This document shows positions 36,548-46,164 of a stretch of 57,250 nucleotides of DNA, piece by piece. This DNA is from an uncultured Bacteroidales bacterium (lineage in GTDB: Bacteria > Bacteroidota > Bacteroidia > Bacteroidales > CAIWKO01). Numbering within the stretch: position 1 is the stretch's first letter; every line of letters starts with the position of its first letter. The notes beneath the pieces are model-generated. The model was given only the letters and a program-made list of their open reading frames with translations. It was not told the origin of the DNA and ran no database searches. The position numbers were made by a program, and so were the translations under genes. The DNA is taken from contig CAIWKO010000024.1 in NCBI GenBank assembly GCA_903913285.1, forward strand, positions 1 through 57,250, read 5' to 3'.

Positions 36548-36555
36548 CAAAGATA
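36548..36555 (-). promoter_or_regulatory. Putative -7 element for the DUF5686-lptB unit
   Basis: On the minus strand this reads TATCTTTG, a full TAnnTTTG match, 14 bp before the ATG at 36533. That implies a very short leader. Confidence 0.5.
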
Positions 36556-36722
36556 GTAAAAAGTAAGTCAAATTGATTTCATCGATAAACGAACTGGTGA
36601 AACAGGTGTTTTATTGTTTTGGGGAGGGAAAAAAAACGCGCAGATGGGCAGAAAGCGGGGTCAAAGTTTTGTGATTTGCGATCAGCGATTGGTGACATTG
36701 ATATGGGAATGAGCCTGGTTGG

Positions 36723-36911
36723 TTAAATAGTAGGCTTGTAATGGTTAATTTGTAGTTGAAAGTTTTAAGAGCCTAAAATCCTTATTTTAAAGTTTTTGAG
36801 GGGTCGTTAGCCACGTTAGATTAGAGATTAGTCTCATTAGATTGTAGGTTAGTCTCGTTAGATTAGAAGTTAGCCACTTTTGGTTGTAAGTCTGTCTATT
36901 TGCAAGTCGAC
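36723..36911. repeat. 21-bp-period degenerate array C (36556-36954 has no gene)
   Basis: TTAGCCAC/TTAGTCTC-type units start at 36807, 36828, 36849 and 36870 with exact 21-bp spacing and about 70-90 percent identity. A weaker fifth unit is at 36891. Upstream, TTAA-type units near 36723, 36745 and 36765 may be decayed members. The sequence is unrelated to arrays A and B. It lies upstream of the DUF5686 gene, behind the CMD-family gene. Confidence 0.7.
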
Positions 36912-36954
36912 AATCACTAATCGCACTTTTTACATTTCACCTAAATCCGAAAGC

Positions 36955-37305
36955 CTATCCCCTGTCTTCGTCCAGTTCTTCCCAAAACTCCAGTGCCCGG
37001 CGCGTATGAGGAATCACTATGGAACCGCCCACCAGGTTGGCGATGGAAAACACTTCGAAAAGTTCGGCTTTGCTCACCTTTTGTTGATGACAATTGATGA
37101 GATGGTATTTAATGCAATCGTCGCAGCGCAATATCATCGAAGCTATTAGCCCGAGCATCTCCTTGGTTTTCACAGGCAGCGCCCCTTCCTGATACGCATT
37201 GGTGTCGAGATTAAAAAAACGTTTCAAAACCAGATTGTCTTCCGACAAAAGTTTTTCGTTCATTTTGGAACGATATTCGTTAAATTCCTGAAGTTTGGTT
37301 GCCAT
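36955..37305 (-). CDS. Carboxymuconolactone decarboxylase (AhpD-like) family protein
   Basis: The 116-residue helical protein carries the AhpD/CMD motif with a CxxC pair (CDDC) followed by HLINC at about 75-85 and the KAELFEVFSIANLVGG helix. Proteins with this motif are small disulfide oxidoreductases or peroxidase partners; others have lost activity, but the Cys pair and the nearby His are kept here. It stands alone, divergent from the redox fusion gene at 37427, 121 bp away. Confidence 0.85.
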   Translation of the reverse strand: MATKLQEFNEYRSKMNEKLLSEDNLVLKRFFNLDTNAYQEGALPVKTKEMLGLIASMILRCDDCIKYHLINCHQQKVSKAELFEVFSIANLVGGSIVIPHTRRALEFWEELDEDRG

Positions 37306-37368
37306 AAAAATTGTTTAAAAATTTCAAAAAATATTTCGATAAAAAACCCACTGCAATTGCGAATAAAT

Positions 37369-37376
37369 TAATTTTG
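37369..37376 (+). promoter_or_regulatory. Putative -7 element for the redox fusion gene
   Basis: TAATTTTG matches TAnnTTTG and lies 50 bp before the ATG at 37427, in the divergent region with the AhpD-like gene. Confidence 0.5.
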
Positions 37377-37426
37377 CGTAGTTTTTCAAAATTACTATTT
37401 TTCAACCAAACGATAACTGATCTGCT

Positions 37427-40400
37427 ATGTTTAAAATTAACTCTCACCCGATACTGGAAGTAAAAGACACACCAAAAGTTACATTTACCTTTGATGGAAA
37501 AAAAATAACAGGCTACAGCGGATTCACTATAGCCGCAGCCTTGCATCAGGCAGGTTTTCCAGTTCACAGCCATAGCCTGAAAAACCGCGAACGCAGTTTA
37601 GAATGCGGAATTGGCAAATGCGGAGCCTGTGAAATGCTGGTTGATGGAAAAATTAAAAGAATATGCATCACTCAGGTTGATGGTGTTAAAGAAGTATGCG
37701 AAATACCAAAAGATTATACCCCAAAGATCGCTCCTTCTAAAGTGAACCAACCGCATCATATTTATAAAACCGATGTGGTTATCATCGGAGCCGGTCCTGC
37801 CGGTTTGGCTTGCCGCGAAGAATTAAATAAAAACAATGTTTCGAACATCGTTCTGGATAACAACGATAAAATTGGCGGTCAGTTTTTGATGCAGACACAT
37901 CAGTTCTTCTTTTTTGAAAAAGAACGGAAATTCGGAGGTATGCGCGGATTCGATATCGCTACTACCCTTGCCGGAGAATACCACGACGGCATCATGCTCG
38001 ATTCCACCGTGTGGGATATCTTGGAAGGAAAACGCATAGCCGTTAAAAACCTTAAAACCGACGACATTTTTTTTGTTGATGCAGATTATATTGTGGTGGC
38101 AACCGGAGCGGTTCCGTTTATGCCGGCATTCGAAAACGACGATCTGCCCGGAGTATACACTGCCGCCGTCGTTCAAAAAATGATGAACAATGAATTTACG
38201 TTGCTCGGAAAAAATGTGCTTACCGTGGGCGCCGGCAACATCGGATACCTGACATCATACCAGTTGATGCAGGCCGGAGCCAAAGTGAAAGCCATAATAG
38301 AAGCTATGCCTAACGAAGGAGGATTTCCCGTTCAGGCAAACCGTGTTCGCAGGCTCGGCATACCTGTGGTGCTTTCACATATGCTGATAAAAGCCCTGCC
38401 GAATGAAACCCACGATGGTATTGTGGGTGCTGTGGTTGCCGAATGTAATAACTTTGTTCCGATACCGGGCACCGAAAAGATCATCGATGGAATAGATGCC
38501 ATAAATATCTGTACAGGACTTGTTCCCGACGATCAATTGCTCATTAAAGGAAATGAGATTTTCGGCCGCAATTGTTTTGGAGCGGGTGATGCTATCCGGA
38601 TCGGGGAAGGCACCAGCGCCGTTGTCAGAGGCAAACAGGTAGCTTTCGAAATCCTGAACGAAATGAACGATCGCTACGATTATGATGAGTATCTGGCTAC
38701 TTCTAAAGAATATATCGACTCGCAGCAGCATCCCGTAAAAATTATTGAAGAACCTTACATGCCTACCGCAACCCGGATGGAAGCAAAGCCTTTTGTATTG
38801 ATCGACTGTTTATACGGATTTGCCTGCAACCCTTGCGAATTTGCCTGTCCGCACGGTGCAATAACAAAAACCTCGACCAGCACGGTTCCCCAAATCGATT
38901 TCGATAAATGCATCGGATGTATGGATTGTGTTTATCAATGCCCGGGGCTTGCTATTTTTGGTTACAGCCTAAAAAAAGAATGGCTATTCCTGCCGGTTGA
39001 ATATGAAGTGAAAGAAACTTCCGAAGTATTTCTGGTTGACAATAATGGCAAAAAACTTGGTGAAGGCATCATCGAAAAAGTGTTGAAAAAACCCAATAAA
39101 ACCAACGTTGTACGTGTGAAATCGTTGACGCTGCATGGGGAAGATTTAACCCAAGTCAGAGGTTTTATTGTAAAAGAAAATTATCCCGAAAAGATAGACT
39201 ACAAAAAATCGGAGCCCGCCAAAGAACTCGAGAAATATGTTTGCCATTGCGATGATGTAACCTTAACAGAGATCTTAAATGTGATAGGCGACCGTAAATT
39301 TATTTCGGTAGATGAAATCAAGCATACCACGAGGCTGGGTATGGGAGCTTGCCGTGGCAAGCGATGTATCCGCAGGTTGAAACAAGTGTTGAGAAGCATC
39401 GATATTTCTGTGGTGGGTGAAGCAACTCCGCGCGGACCTTTATCAAACCAAATCAATTTCGGCGATCTGTATCCTAAAAGTGTAGCCAACAAAGTTCATG
39501 TTTCGAACAACGGCAAGATGCCAAAAGTTGTAAAGGTTGAATCTCTTGTTGCCGGAGGCGGTATAGGTGGAAGTGCTCTGTTCCGCTATCTGGCCGAAGC
39601 AGGTAAAAAACCCGTTATGATAAACTTTGGCAGAGGTGCATCGTGGAGAAATATTGCCGGTGGACGTCCAGCCTTCAGTTTGCCCGAAATAGCTGATATC
39701 GCCGAACACAATCTTTCCATTTTCAAAGAACTGCAAAAGATAAAAAATATCGACTATCATCAAACCCGCTACGTAACCTTTGCTCACGATGAAGCTACCT
39801 ATAAAACCTGCGAAGATTCGATGTCGTGGTCGGATGCCTATATGATAGAACCGAAAGATTTTACGAAAAAGATATCGCCTTTCATCAATCCCAAGCTCGA
39901 TAAATATATGGGAGCGCTGATATCAAACAACTGCTGGCAGGCTACTCCCGGACGAGTTATTGATCTAATTCGCCGTATCGGTATCGAAAATGGAGGTACT
40001 ATACTTGAAGACTGCCAGCTTATAAATGTTGCCAAAGAAAACAATACTTACATTATTCTTGTCCGCGACCATGAAAAGAATTATATAGAATACCATACCG
40101 ACAATTTCATCAATGCCTTGGGTCCGGATGGCAACAAATTTGCCAAAATGCTGGGCATCGACAGCGGATTGTACCCCGTGAAACACCAAGCATTTATCAC
40201 GCGCCGTTTGCCGATGATAGGTTTGGACAATCAACCGCTCGATATGCTCATCGACCGCAGAAAATATAATGGATTTATTGCTGTTTATGGCCAACAGTTA
40301 GCCGAAACAGGTCAGATCATCGGATGTGCTTCCCCTGCCTATGACCCGCAGGAAGCCGATAAAAATCTGAAAGTAAATTCTAAAGAATTTTTAGAAATTG

Positions 40401-40660
40401 CTACAGAGATATTTACCGACTGGATTCCTCAGTTAAGTTCTGTAGGTTTTCAGGCAATTTGGGCCGGATATTATATTGAACCGCGCATGATCATCGACAC
40501 AGAACTGGGTTTGTTCCTGGGTTTGAGAGGACAAGGATTTATGCTGGGACAGTATTTAGCAAAACTCTATGTCGATAAGCTTATCGGGAAAGAAACACCA
40601 GAGTATTTCGAACGATTAAAATTAAGTGGAGACGGACTCCCTGAAAAAGCATTCAAATAA
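37427..40660 (+). CDS. Multidomain FAD/iron-sulfur amino-acid oxidase/dehydrogenase fusion
   Basis: This 1077-residue protein chains redox modules. (1) An N-terminal [2Fe-2S] domain with Cys60, 65, 68 and 80. (2) An FAD/NAD(P) oxidoreductase with GAGPAG at 121-126 and a second GAGNIG near 268. (3) A two-[4Fe-4S] ferredoxin segment (Cys461, 467, 470, 474 and 495, 498, 501, 505). (4) A BFD-like [2Fe-2S] domain (Cys606, 608, 642, 647). (5) A second FAD oxidase domain (GGGIGG at 710-715), like glycine/sarcosine oxidases. The order matches subunits of HcnABC/hydroxyproline dehydrogenases fused into one chain. Substrate probably an amino or imino acid; not determined. Confidence 0.88.
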   Translation: MFKINSHPILEVKDTPKVTFTFDGKKITGYSGFTIAAALHQAGFPVHSHSLKNRERSLECGIGKCGACEMLVDGKIKRICITQVDGVKEVCEIPKDYTPKIAPSKVNQPHHIYKTDVVIIGAGPAGLACREELNKNNVSNIVLDNNDKIGGQFLMQTHQFFFFEKERKFGGMRGFDIATTLAGEYHDGIMLDSTVWDILEGKRIAVKNLKTDDIFFVDADYIVVATGAVPFMPAFENDDLPGVYTAAVVQKMMNNEFTLLGKNVLTVGAGNIGYLTSYQLMQAGAKVKAIIEAMPNEGGFPVQANRVRRLGIPVVLSHMLIKALPNETHDGIVGAVVAECNNFVPIPGTEKIIDGIDAINICTGLVPDDQLLIKGNEIFGRNCFGAGDAIRIGEGTSAVVRGKQVAFEILNEMNDRYDYDEYLATSKEYIDSQQHPVKIIEEPYMPTATRMEAKPFVLIDCLYGFACNPCEFACPHGAITKTSTSTVPQIDFDKCIGCMDCVYQCPGLAIFGYSLKKEWLFLPVEYEVKETSEVFLVDNNGKKLGEGIIEKVLKKPNKTNVVRVKSLTLHGEDLTQVRGFIVKENYPEKIDYKKSEPAKELEKYVCHCDDVTLTEILNVIGDRKFISVDEIKHTTRLGMGACRGKRCIRRLKQVLRSIDISVVGEATPRGPLSNQINFGDLYPKSVANKVHVSNNGKMPKVVKVESLVAGGGIGGSALFRYLAEAGKKPVMINFGRGASWRNIAGGRPAFSLPEIADIAEHNLSIFKELQKIKNIDYHQTRYVTFAHDEATYKTCEDSMSWSDAYMIEPKDFTKKISPFINPKLDKYMGALISNNCWQATPGRVIDLIRRIGIENGGTILEDCQLINVAKENNTYIILVRDHEKNYIEYHTDNFINALGPDGNKFAKMLGIDSGLYPVKHQAFITRRLPMIGLDNQPLDMLIDRRKYNGFIAVYGQQLAETGQIIGCASPAYDPQEADKNLKVNSKEFLEIATEIFTDWIPQLSSVGFQAIWAGYYIEPRMIIDTELGLFLGLRGQGFMLGQYLAKLYVDKLIGKETPEYFERLKLSGDGLPEKAFK

Positions 40661-40701
40661 AAACAAAACTAAGCAGAACAGCCATTTTTGAATTATATTA
40701 T

Positions 40702-40730
40702 TTGTATTTGAAAAAAAAGATATAACTTTG
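40702..40730 (+). promoter_or_regulatory. Putative promoter of the DUF177-rpmF-fabH unit
   Basis: TTG at 40702-40704, an 18-bp spacer and TAACTTTG at 40723-40730 form a full Bacteroidota promoter, with the first codon 28 bp downstream. Confidence 0.65.
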
Positions 40731-40758
40731 CGCACTTTTAAAAAAGTAAGGGTTAGCA

Positions 40759-41280
40759 GTGAACTACTTGAATCAATTTGTGATACAGTTTTCAGGATTG
40801 GAAGAAGGCATTCATAACTTTGAATTTATTATTGACAAAGAATTTTTCAAAGAATTTGAATATTCGGAGATTACGGAAGGCAAGGTTAAGGTAAATCTGG
40901 AACTGGACAGGCAAACAACGATGCTGGTATTGAACTTCAAGATAAAAGGATACGTGATTTGCATGTGCGACAGGTGTCTTGAAGAGTATCAACAAAAGAT
41001 CTCAGGAAGTGAACAATTGATCGTAAAACTCAGCGATGAAAAGATCGAAGAATCAGATGAGATCATCACATTGCCAACGACTGCACATCAAATAGATATC
41101 AGTCATGATATTTATGATTACATCAATTTGATGATACCTTACAAAAGAGTGCATCAGGAAGTTAAGAACGGAAAAAGTGCTTGTAATCCTGAGATATTGA
41201 AAAAGATAGAAGAATTGAACAATCAAAATAATAATGATCCCCGTTGGGACGACTTGAAAAAAATATCATTAAAAAACTAA
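40759..41280 (+). CDS. DUF177 (YceD-like) protein, GTG start
   Basis: The 173-residue protein belongs to the DUF177/YceD family linked to 23S rRNA accumulation; here it keeps the CMCDRCL double-Cys segment near residue 72 and the acidic LPTTAHQIDISHDIYDYINL segment characteristic of the family. The start is GTG at 40759; the next ATG is well inside the conserved region. It is 4 bp upstream of rpmF, the usual neighbour. Confidence 0.85.
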   Translation: MNYLNQFVIQFSGLEEGIHNFEFIIDKEFFKEFEYSEITEGKVKVNLELDRQTTMLVLNFKIKGYVICMCDRCLEEYQQKISGSEQLIVKLSDEKIEESDEIITLPTTAHQIDISHDIYDYINLMIPYKRVHQEVKNGKSACNPEILKKIEELNNQNNNDPRWDDLKKISLKN

Positions 41281-41284
41281 TTGT

Positions 41285-41473
41285 ATGCCACATCCAAAGC
41301 GAAGGTTCTCGACAACCAGAACCAAAAAAAGAAGAACTCATTATAAAGCTGAAGCACAAACCATAGCAGTTTGTTCTAACTGCGGTGCTCCTGTTATTTA
41401 TCACCGGGTTTGTTCAGAATGCGGTTTTTATAAAGGAAAACCAGCCATAGAAAAAACAGAAAAAGCATCGTAG
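41285..41473 (+). CDS. rpmF: 50S ribosomal protein L32
   Basis: The 62-residue protein has the standard basic start (MPHPKRRFSTTRTKKRRTH) and a zinc ribbon with CSNCG and CSECG pairs, a C+ form of L32. It sits between DUF177 and fabH as in many bacteria. plsX, often found between rpmF and fabH, is absent. Confidence 0.97.
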   Translation: MPHPKRRFSTTRTKKRRTHYKAEAQTIAVCSNCGAPVIYHRVCSECGFYKGKPAIEKTEKAS

Positions 41474-41518
41474 TGTGTTAACGGGTTATCGCTATTTATT
41501 TTTTAAATTTATTGCTTG

Positions 41519-42517
41519 ATGTCAACTATCAGAGCAGCGATCACTGGTGTTAACGGGTATGTTCCTGAGTATATTTTAACAAACGAAGAACTTTCCAAAA
41601 TGGTTGATACCACCGACAAGTGGATCATGGAACGTATCGGGATAAAGGAAAGACATATACTTCGCGAACCTAAACTTGGCTCCTCACATTTAGGAGCTAT
41701 AGCTGTTGAAGGTTTATTGAAAAAAACCAACACAAAACCCGAAGATATCGATCTGCTTATCTGTGCTACAGTTACACCCGACATGCAATTTCCGGCTACT
41801 GCAAACATTATCTCAGATAAAATCGGTATCCGAAATGCTTTTAGCTTTGACCTGAATGCCGGTTGTTCCGGATTTTTGTATGCATTAAACACAGCGTCAA
41901 AATACATTGAGTCCGGTTTGTATAAAAAGGTCATAGTAGTAGGTGCTGAAAAAATGTCTTCTATTGTTGATTATACCGACCGCTCTACATGTCCTATTTT
42001 CGGAGATGGTGCAGGAGCTATTTTGCTTGAACCTACCATCGAAAATGTTGGTGTGATCGATTCAATTTTACGTTCAGATGGTGTTGGCAGAGTTCATTTG
42101 CATCAAAAAGCAGGTGGTTCGATAAATCCGGCAAGCCATGAAACTGTTGATGCCCGTGAACATTTTATTTATCAGGAAGGACAAGCGGTTTTTAAATGGG
42201 CAGTATCGAAAATGGCGGATATCTCTGTCGAACTGATGGAAAAAAATAATCTGAATTCAGAAGATCTCAACTGGTTGGTTCCACATCAAGCAAATATGAG
42301 AATTATTGAAGCTACCAGCCGCCGGATGGGTATCCCGAATAATAAAGTGATGATCAATATCGAAAAATATGGGAACACAACTGCTGCAACTCTGCCTTTG
42401 TGTTTGTGGGAATGGGAACCGAAACTGAAAAAAGGCGATAACCTGATACTTGCTGCATTTGGTGCTGGGTTTACCTGGGGAGCCACTTATATTAAATGGG
42501 CATACAACGCAAATTAA
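41519..42517 (+). CDS. fabH: 3-oxoacyl-[ACP] synthase III (KAS III)
   Basis: The 332-residue thiolase-fold enzyme has the catalytic triad Cys116 (NAGCSGF), His256 (VPHQANMRI) and Asn286 (KYGNTTAA). FabH starts fatty-acid synthesis by condensing acetyl-CoA with malonyl-ACP. I use the ATG at 41519; a TTG three bases earlier is in frame. It is 45 bp after rpmF and ends before a possible terminator at 42543. Confidence 0.95.
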   Translation: MSTIRAAITGVNGYVPEYILTNEELSKMVDTTDKWIMERIGIKERHILREPKLGSSHLGAIAVEGLLKKTNTKPEDIDLLICATVTPDMQFPATANIISDKIGIRNAFSFDLNAGCSGFLYALNTASKYIESGLYKKVIVVGAEKMSSIVDYTDRSTCPIFGDGAGAILLEPTIENVGVIDSILRSDGVGRVHLHQKAGGSINPASHETVDAREHFIYQEGQAVFKWAVSKMADISVELMEKNNLNSEDLNWLVPHQANMRIIEATSRRMGIPNNKVMINIEKYGNTTAATLPLCLWEWEPKLKKGDNLILAAFGAGFTWGATYIKWAYNAN

Positions 42518-42542
42518 TAACCAAGATCAATTATATTTTATT

Positions 42543-42574
42543 AGCTGTTCTGATCATTGGGACAGCTTTCTTTT
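42543..42574 (+). terminator. Possible terminator after fabH
   Basis: AGCTGT and ACAGCT (42543-42548, 42562-42567) form a 6-bp stem with a 13-base loop followed by TTCTTTTT. It is short, so only moderate support. Confidence 0.5.
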
Positions 42575-42584
42575 TAATCTCTTC

Positions 42585-43481
42585 TTAAAGTCCTCTCATC
42601 CATTCAGGTCTGAGGCCTGCTTTTTTCGGATCATGCAAAGCCCTCTCCAGATCATCGAGCATAAGTTGTTTGTCTTTGCCAAGAACTCCGTTCAAAACCA
42701 AATAATTTGAGGCATGGTCGCTGCGGAATATGGTGTTTTGCAATTGGGTATTTGAAATAAATATCTGCATTTCTCTCAACAGATTCATAATCTCCATCGA
42801 AACATAATTCCCCTGAAATCTGGATCGGAAGTGAGATTTTCCAAACGGGAAACTTAACACCAGCGACGAAAGCAATTCGGGTTGGATGATGTTTACGAGG
42901 CGGGCAGTATTTTCGGCGTGTTGACGGCTATAGTTCAACCCACCCAAACCATTTAATATCATCAACGAGAGTTTCATGCCGGCTTCTTTTGCTTTTTGAA
43001 GGCCTTCCACCGTACTGTCGAAGGTTTCGCTTTTGTTGTTCATTTTCAATACTTCGTCATCACCGGATTCAATACCCACGTAAAGTGTTTTTAAACCTGC
43101 ATTTTTCAATTCCTCGAGTTCTTCAACAGTTTTTGAACGCAGATCGCCGGGCAAGGCATAAGTTGAAATACGTTTTGCTTTTGGAAATGACTGCTGTATC
43201 GCGTGCAACACCCGTATCAGTTTGTCGGGTGAAAGTACCATAGGGTTCCCGTCGGCCAGAAATATCCTGCGGGTATTGGGAAATATGGATGATGCTTCAC
43301 GAATCTCGTTCAATACTTCTTCTTCTTTTCGAACCGAGAAATGTTTTGTAGTGTACATCTCGCAAAAAGCACATTTGTTCCAGCTACAACCGTAGGTGAT
43401 CTGAAATATCAGCGAATCGGCCTCGGCAGGAGGACGAAACAAAGGTTCGTTATATTTTATAGGAAAGGATCGTTTGAACAT
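42585..43481 (-). CDS. Radical SAM protein
   Basis: The 298-residue protein has the iron-sulfur motif GCSWNKCAFCEMY at about residues 31-43 (Cys32, 37, 40, a CX4CX2C spacing), followed by a GGE-like segment FLADGNPM and a TIM-barrel pattern ending near VGIESGDDEVLKM. Start at ATG 43481 (MFKRSFPIKYNEP), because homologues begin with this segment and it avoids the overlap with miaA; an ATG at 43553 is in frame. It is the last gene of the wecE-miaA unit. Substrate unknown. Confidence 0.85.
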   Translation of the reverse strand: MFKRSFPIKYNEPLFRPPAEADSLIFQITYGCSWNKCAFCEMYTTKHFSVRKEEEVLNEIREASSIFPNTRRIFLADGNPMVLSPDKLIRVLHAIQQSFPKAKRISTYALPGDLRSKTVEELEELKNAGLKTLYVGIESGDDEVLKMNNKSETFDSTVEGLQKAKEAGMKLSLMILNGLGGLNYSRQHAENTARLVNIIQPELLSSLVLSFPFGKSHFRSRFQGNYVSMEIMNLLREMQIFISNTQLQNTIFRSDHASNYLVLNGVLGKDKQLMLDDLERALHDPKKAGLRPEWMRGL

Positions 43482-43518
43482 TTGCTTTTCATCAACTGAA
43501 TCGTGCAAAATTACTGAA

Positions 43519-44439
43519 TTAATCGGACTCCGGAACATCCGAAATGGTTTCACGGATGATCTTCAGTTTTTGTTCCATCGGCAACTGCCCGTTTATCCAG
43601 TTAATTTTTAAACCGCGGCGTTCCATACCGCGGAACCATGTCATCTGACGTTTTGAGAACTGATGAATTGCGATATTCAACAAACGAATCATTTCGTCGA
43701 ATGAATATTCATTCATGAGATATTCGGTAATGAATTTGTATTCGAGTCCGTAACGTATGAGGCGCGTTGGACTGACACCCGACCGGAGCAGTTCGCGGAC
43801 CTCTTCGATCATTCCTTCTTTGATGCGGGCATGCAAGCGTTGCGTAATCTTATTCCTGACCTCTTCGCGGGGCAGTTGGATGCCGAAAATAAATTGCTCG
43901 GTAGGTAAGAAGGTGTTGTTAGCAATATTCTTTTCTGCTGAAAAATGAGCGATCTCCAATGCACGGATCAGGCGGCGGCGGTTTTCGGTATCGGTTTCGT
44001 TATGGAGGGTTTTATACTGCAAAAGCATGGTTTTAAGTTCTTCATCCGACAGGGATTCGAGGCTTTTGCGGAATTCATCGTTCACGGCAACATCGGGCAC
44101 GGCAAAGTTGCGCAACACGGCTTCGATATACATGCCTGTGCCGCCGCACATGATGGGAGTTTTGTTGCGGGAAACAATATCTTCATACGCTTTTTTGAAA
44201 TCGGAAGTAAACCGAAAGAGGTTGTATTCTTCGCCTGCATTTGCAATGTCGATCAAATGATAGGGAATGAGTATGCCATCTATTCTGAAATCCATCATGT
44301 CCTTACCAGTGCCTATGGTCATTTTGCGATAGACCTGACGGGAATCGGCGCTGATGATCTCACCCTTAATTTTGTGTGCCAATGCAACTGCAAGTTGAGT
44401 TTTTCCGGTTGCAGTGGGTCCGAGGATGGTTATGAGCAT
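43519..44439 (-). CDS. miaA: tRNA dimethylallyltransferase
   Basis: The 306-residue enzyme starts with the P-loop GPTATGKT (7-14), then SADSRQVYRKMTIGTGK near 31-47, and the GGTGMYIEA motif near 100. It adds a dimethylallyl group to A37 of tRNAs reading UNN codons. It is 14 bp after the wecE-like gene and 37 bp before the radical SAM gene. The MiaB-type methylthiotransferase has different domains from the gene downstream. Confidence 0.95.
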   Translation of the reverse strand: MLITILGPTATGKTQLAVALAHKIKGEIISADSRQVYRKMTIGTGKDMMDFRIDGILIPYHLIDIANAGEEYNLFRFTSDFKKAYEDIVSRNKTPIMCGGTGMYIEAVLRNFAVPDVAVNDEFRKSLESLSDEELKTMLLQYKTLHNETDTENRRRLIRALEIAHFSAEKNIANNTFLPTEQFIFGIQLPREEVRNKITQRLHARIKEGMIEEVRELLRSGVSPTRLIRYGLEYKFITEYLMNEYSFDEMIRLLNIAIHQFSKRQMTWFRGMERRGLKINWINGQLPMEQKLKIIRETISDVPESD

Positions 44440-44453
44440 AAGAACCTTTCAGA

Positions 44454-45575
44454 TTATTTAAATCCGCAACAACTATTAATAATGGGCTTCAGATCATGAC
44501 CGCTCAGATCATAATATAAAGGTAAACGCAACAAACAATCCGAATAGCGGTCGGCTTGCACCAATTCTTTTCCACTATATTTTTCTTTATAATATGGACT
44601 GTTATGCAAACTCAGGTAATGAAAAACAGCTAAAATACCATCGGACTTTAATTTGTTCATCAAATCGGTTCGTTGATCGATATTGTTGCAAACCAAATAG
44701 AACATGTGAGCATTGTTGCTCGCATATTCGGGAATAAAAGGCAACTGAATATTGATTTCTTTTGCCCAATCGGATAATCCTTCATAATACCTTTTCCAGA
44801 TGTCCTTTCTTTTTTGCTGTATCGCATCCAGTTTTTCTATCTGTGCCCAAAGGAAAGCTGCTGATATCTCAGAAGGTAAAAATGATGAACCTGTATCAAC
44901 CCAGCCATATTTATTCACTTCTCCTCGATAAAATTCTGAACGATTCGTGCCTTTTTCCCAAATGATCTCTGCACGTTTTTCGAAGCTTCTATCGTTAACA
45001 ACCAACATACCGCCTTCACCGCATTGAATGTTCTTGGTTTCGTGAAACGAAAAACATCCTAAATGTCCCAGACTGCCCAGCGGTTTTTCTTTATAATACG
45101 AATCGATGGCCAAAGCAGCATCTTCTACCACAAAAACATTATGCCTGTTTGCGATATTCATAATTTTAGCCATGTCGCAGGCAACACCGGCATAATGAAC
45201 CACCACAATTGCTTTGGTCTTGGGTGAAATTAATTCTTCAATCCTATCTTCATCCACACCAGGATGATCTTTACAACTATCGGCAAATATTATTTTTGCA
45301 CCCTGACGCACAAAAGCCAATGCCGTGGAAACAAAAGTATAGGAAGGCACTATCACCTCATCTCCGGGCTTTATTTCCAATAAAATGGCAGCCATCTCCA
45401 AAGCATCGGTGCATGAAGTTGTCAGTAAACACTTGTTAAAACCATATTTTTCCTGAAAAAATGACTGGCATTTTTGCGTAAATATTCCGTTCCCGGATAT
45501 TTTACCCGACCTTACAGCTTGCTTGATGTATCTGATCTCTTTGCCGGTTGCGGTGGGTTTGTTGAACGGAATCAT
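44454..45575 (-). CDS. wecE: dTDP-4-amino-4,6-dideoxygalactose transaminase (DegT/RffA type)
   Basis: The 373-residue PLP aminotransferase has the fold type I Lys in SFHETKNIQCGEGG (Lys181), TTSCTDALEMAAILL near 52-66 and VDEDRIEELI. The SFHETKN and QCGEGG sequences are typical of RffA/WecE, which make dTDP-4-amino-4,6-dideoxy-D-galactose for surface polysaccharides. The enzyme's sugar product could be used by the cassette at 49-57 kb, although the genes are 5-11 kb apart. It is co-transcribed with miaA. Confidence 0.88.
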   Translation of the reverse strand: MIPFNKPTATGKEIRYIKQAVRSGKISGNGIFTQKCQSFFQEKYGFNKCLLTTSCTDALEMAAILLEIKPGDEVIVPSYTFVSTALAFVRQGAKIIFADSCKDHPGVDEDRIEELISPKTKAIVVVHYAGVACDMAKIMNIANRHNVFVVEDAALAIDSYYKEKPLGSLGHLGCFSFHETKNIQCGEGGMLVVNDRSFEKRAEIIWEKGTNRSEFYRGEVNKYGWVDTGSSFLPSEISAAFLWAQIEKLDAIQQKRKDIWKRYYEGLSDWAKEINIQLPFIPEYASNNAHMFYLVCNNIDQRTDLMNKLKSDGILAVFHYLSLHNSPYYKEKYSGKELVQADRYSDCLLRLPLYYDLSGHDLKPIINSCCGFK

Positions 45576-46113
45576 TTAAATGGGTTTTAAAAAGCTTAAA
45601 ATATCTGTTTCATGAAATACAGTACAGATTCATAATGTATGCATTTCAAAAGTATTAAATTTTTGTTTACATACTCATTTTTTAATACAATTTTTTGGTA
45701 CAATGTTTAATATTATAATTAACGGCAAAGCCTGTCTTGTCGGCAGACAGATGCGCAAAGTAAATACGCGCAAAAAATAAAGAAGCTGTTGTAAGGATGA
45801 AATGATAATAATACTACTTCAGTCTTAAAAATTTCTTATTGGCAAAAATATATTCATGCACAAAGTGTAAGGTCAATTTTTGAATTATTCATGATAAGAT
45901 ATATCTTTCATTCATTATCATTTAGTGTAACCCAAAAGAAGTTTTGAATAATTTTAGACGTCTAAATATTATTTTCTATATAAAGACCGAAGCTTTTACA
46001 AGGTAAAGTTATCAACACTAATAAAATATTTTTACCTGAATAACAACTACATACTATATTCTCTTTGACTATTTGTTGAAATTATGTCACTAATATTTAT
46101 CAACACATATAAA

Positions 46114-46140
46114 TTGTAATAAAAATAAGCTATATTTTTG
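46114..46140 (+). promoter_or_regulatory. Putative promoter of paralog 2
   Basis: TATTTTTG at 46133-46140 fully matches TAnnTTTG, with TTG at 46114-46116 (16-bp spacer, slightly short). It would give a leader of about 235 nt before the ATG at 46383. Confidence 0.55.
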
Positions 46141-46164
46141 TAAAAATTTTATAAAAAATAAAAA

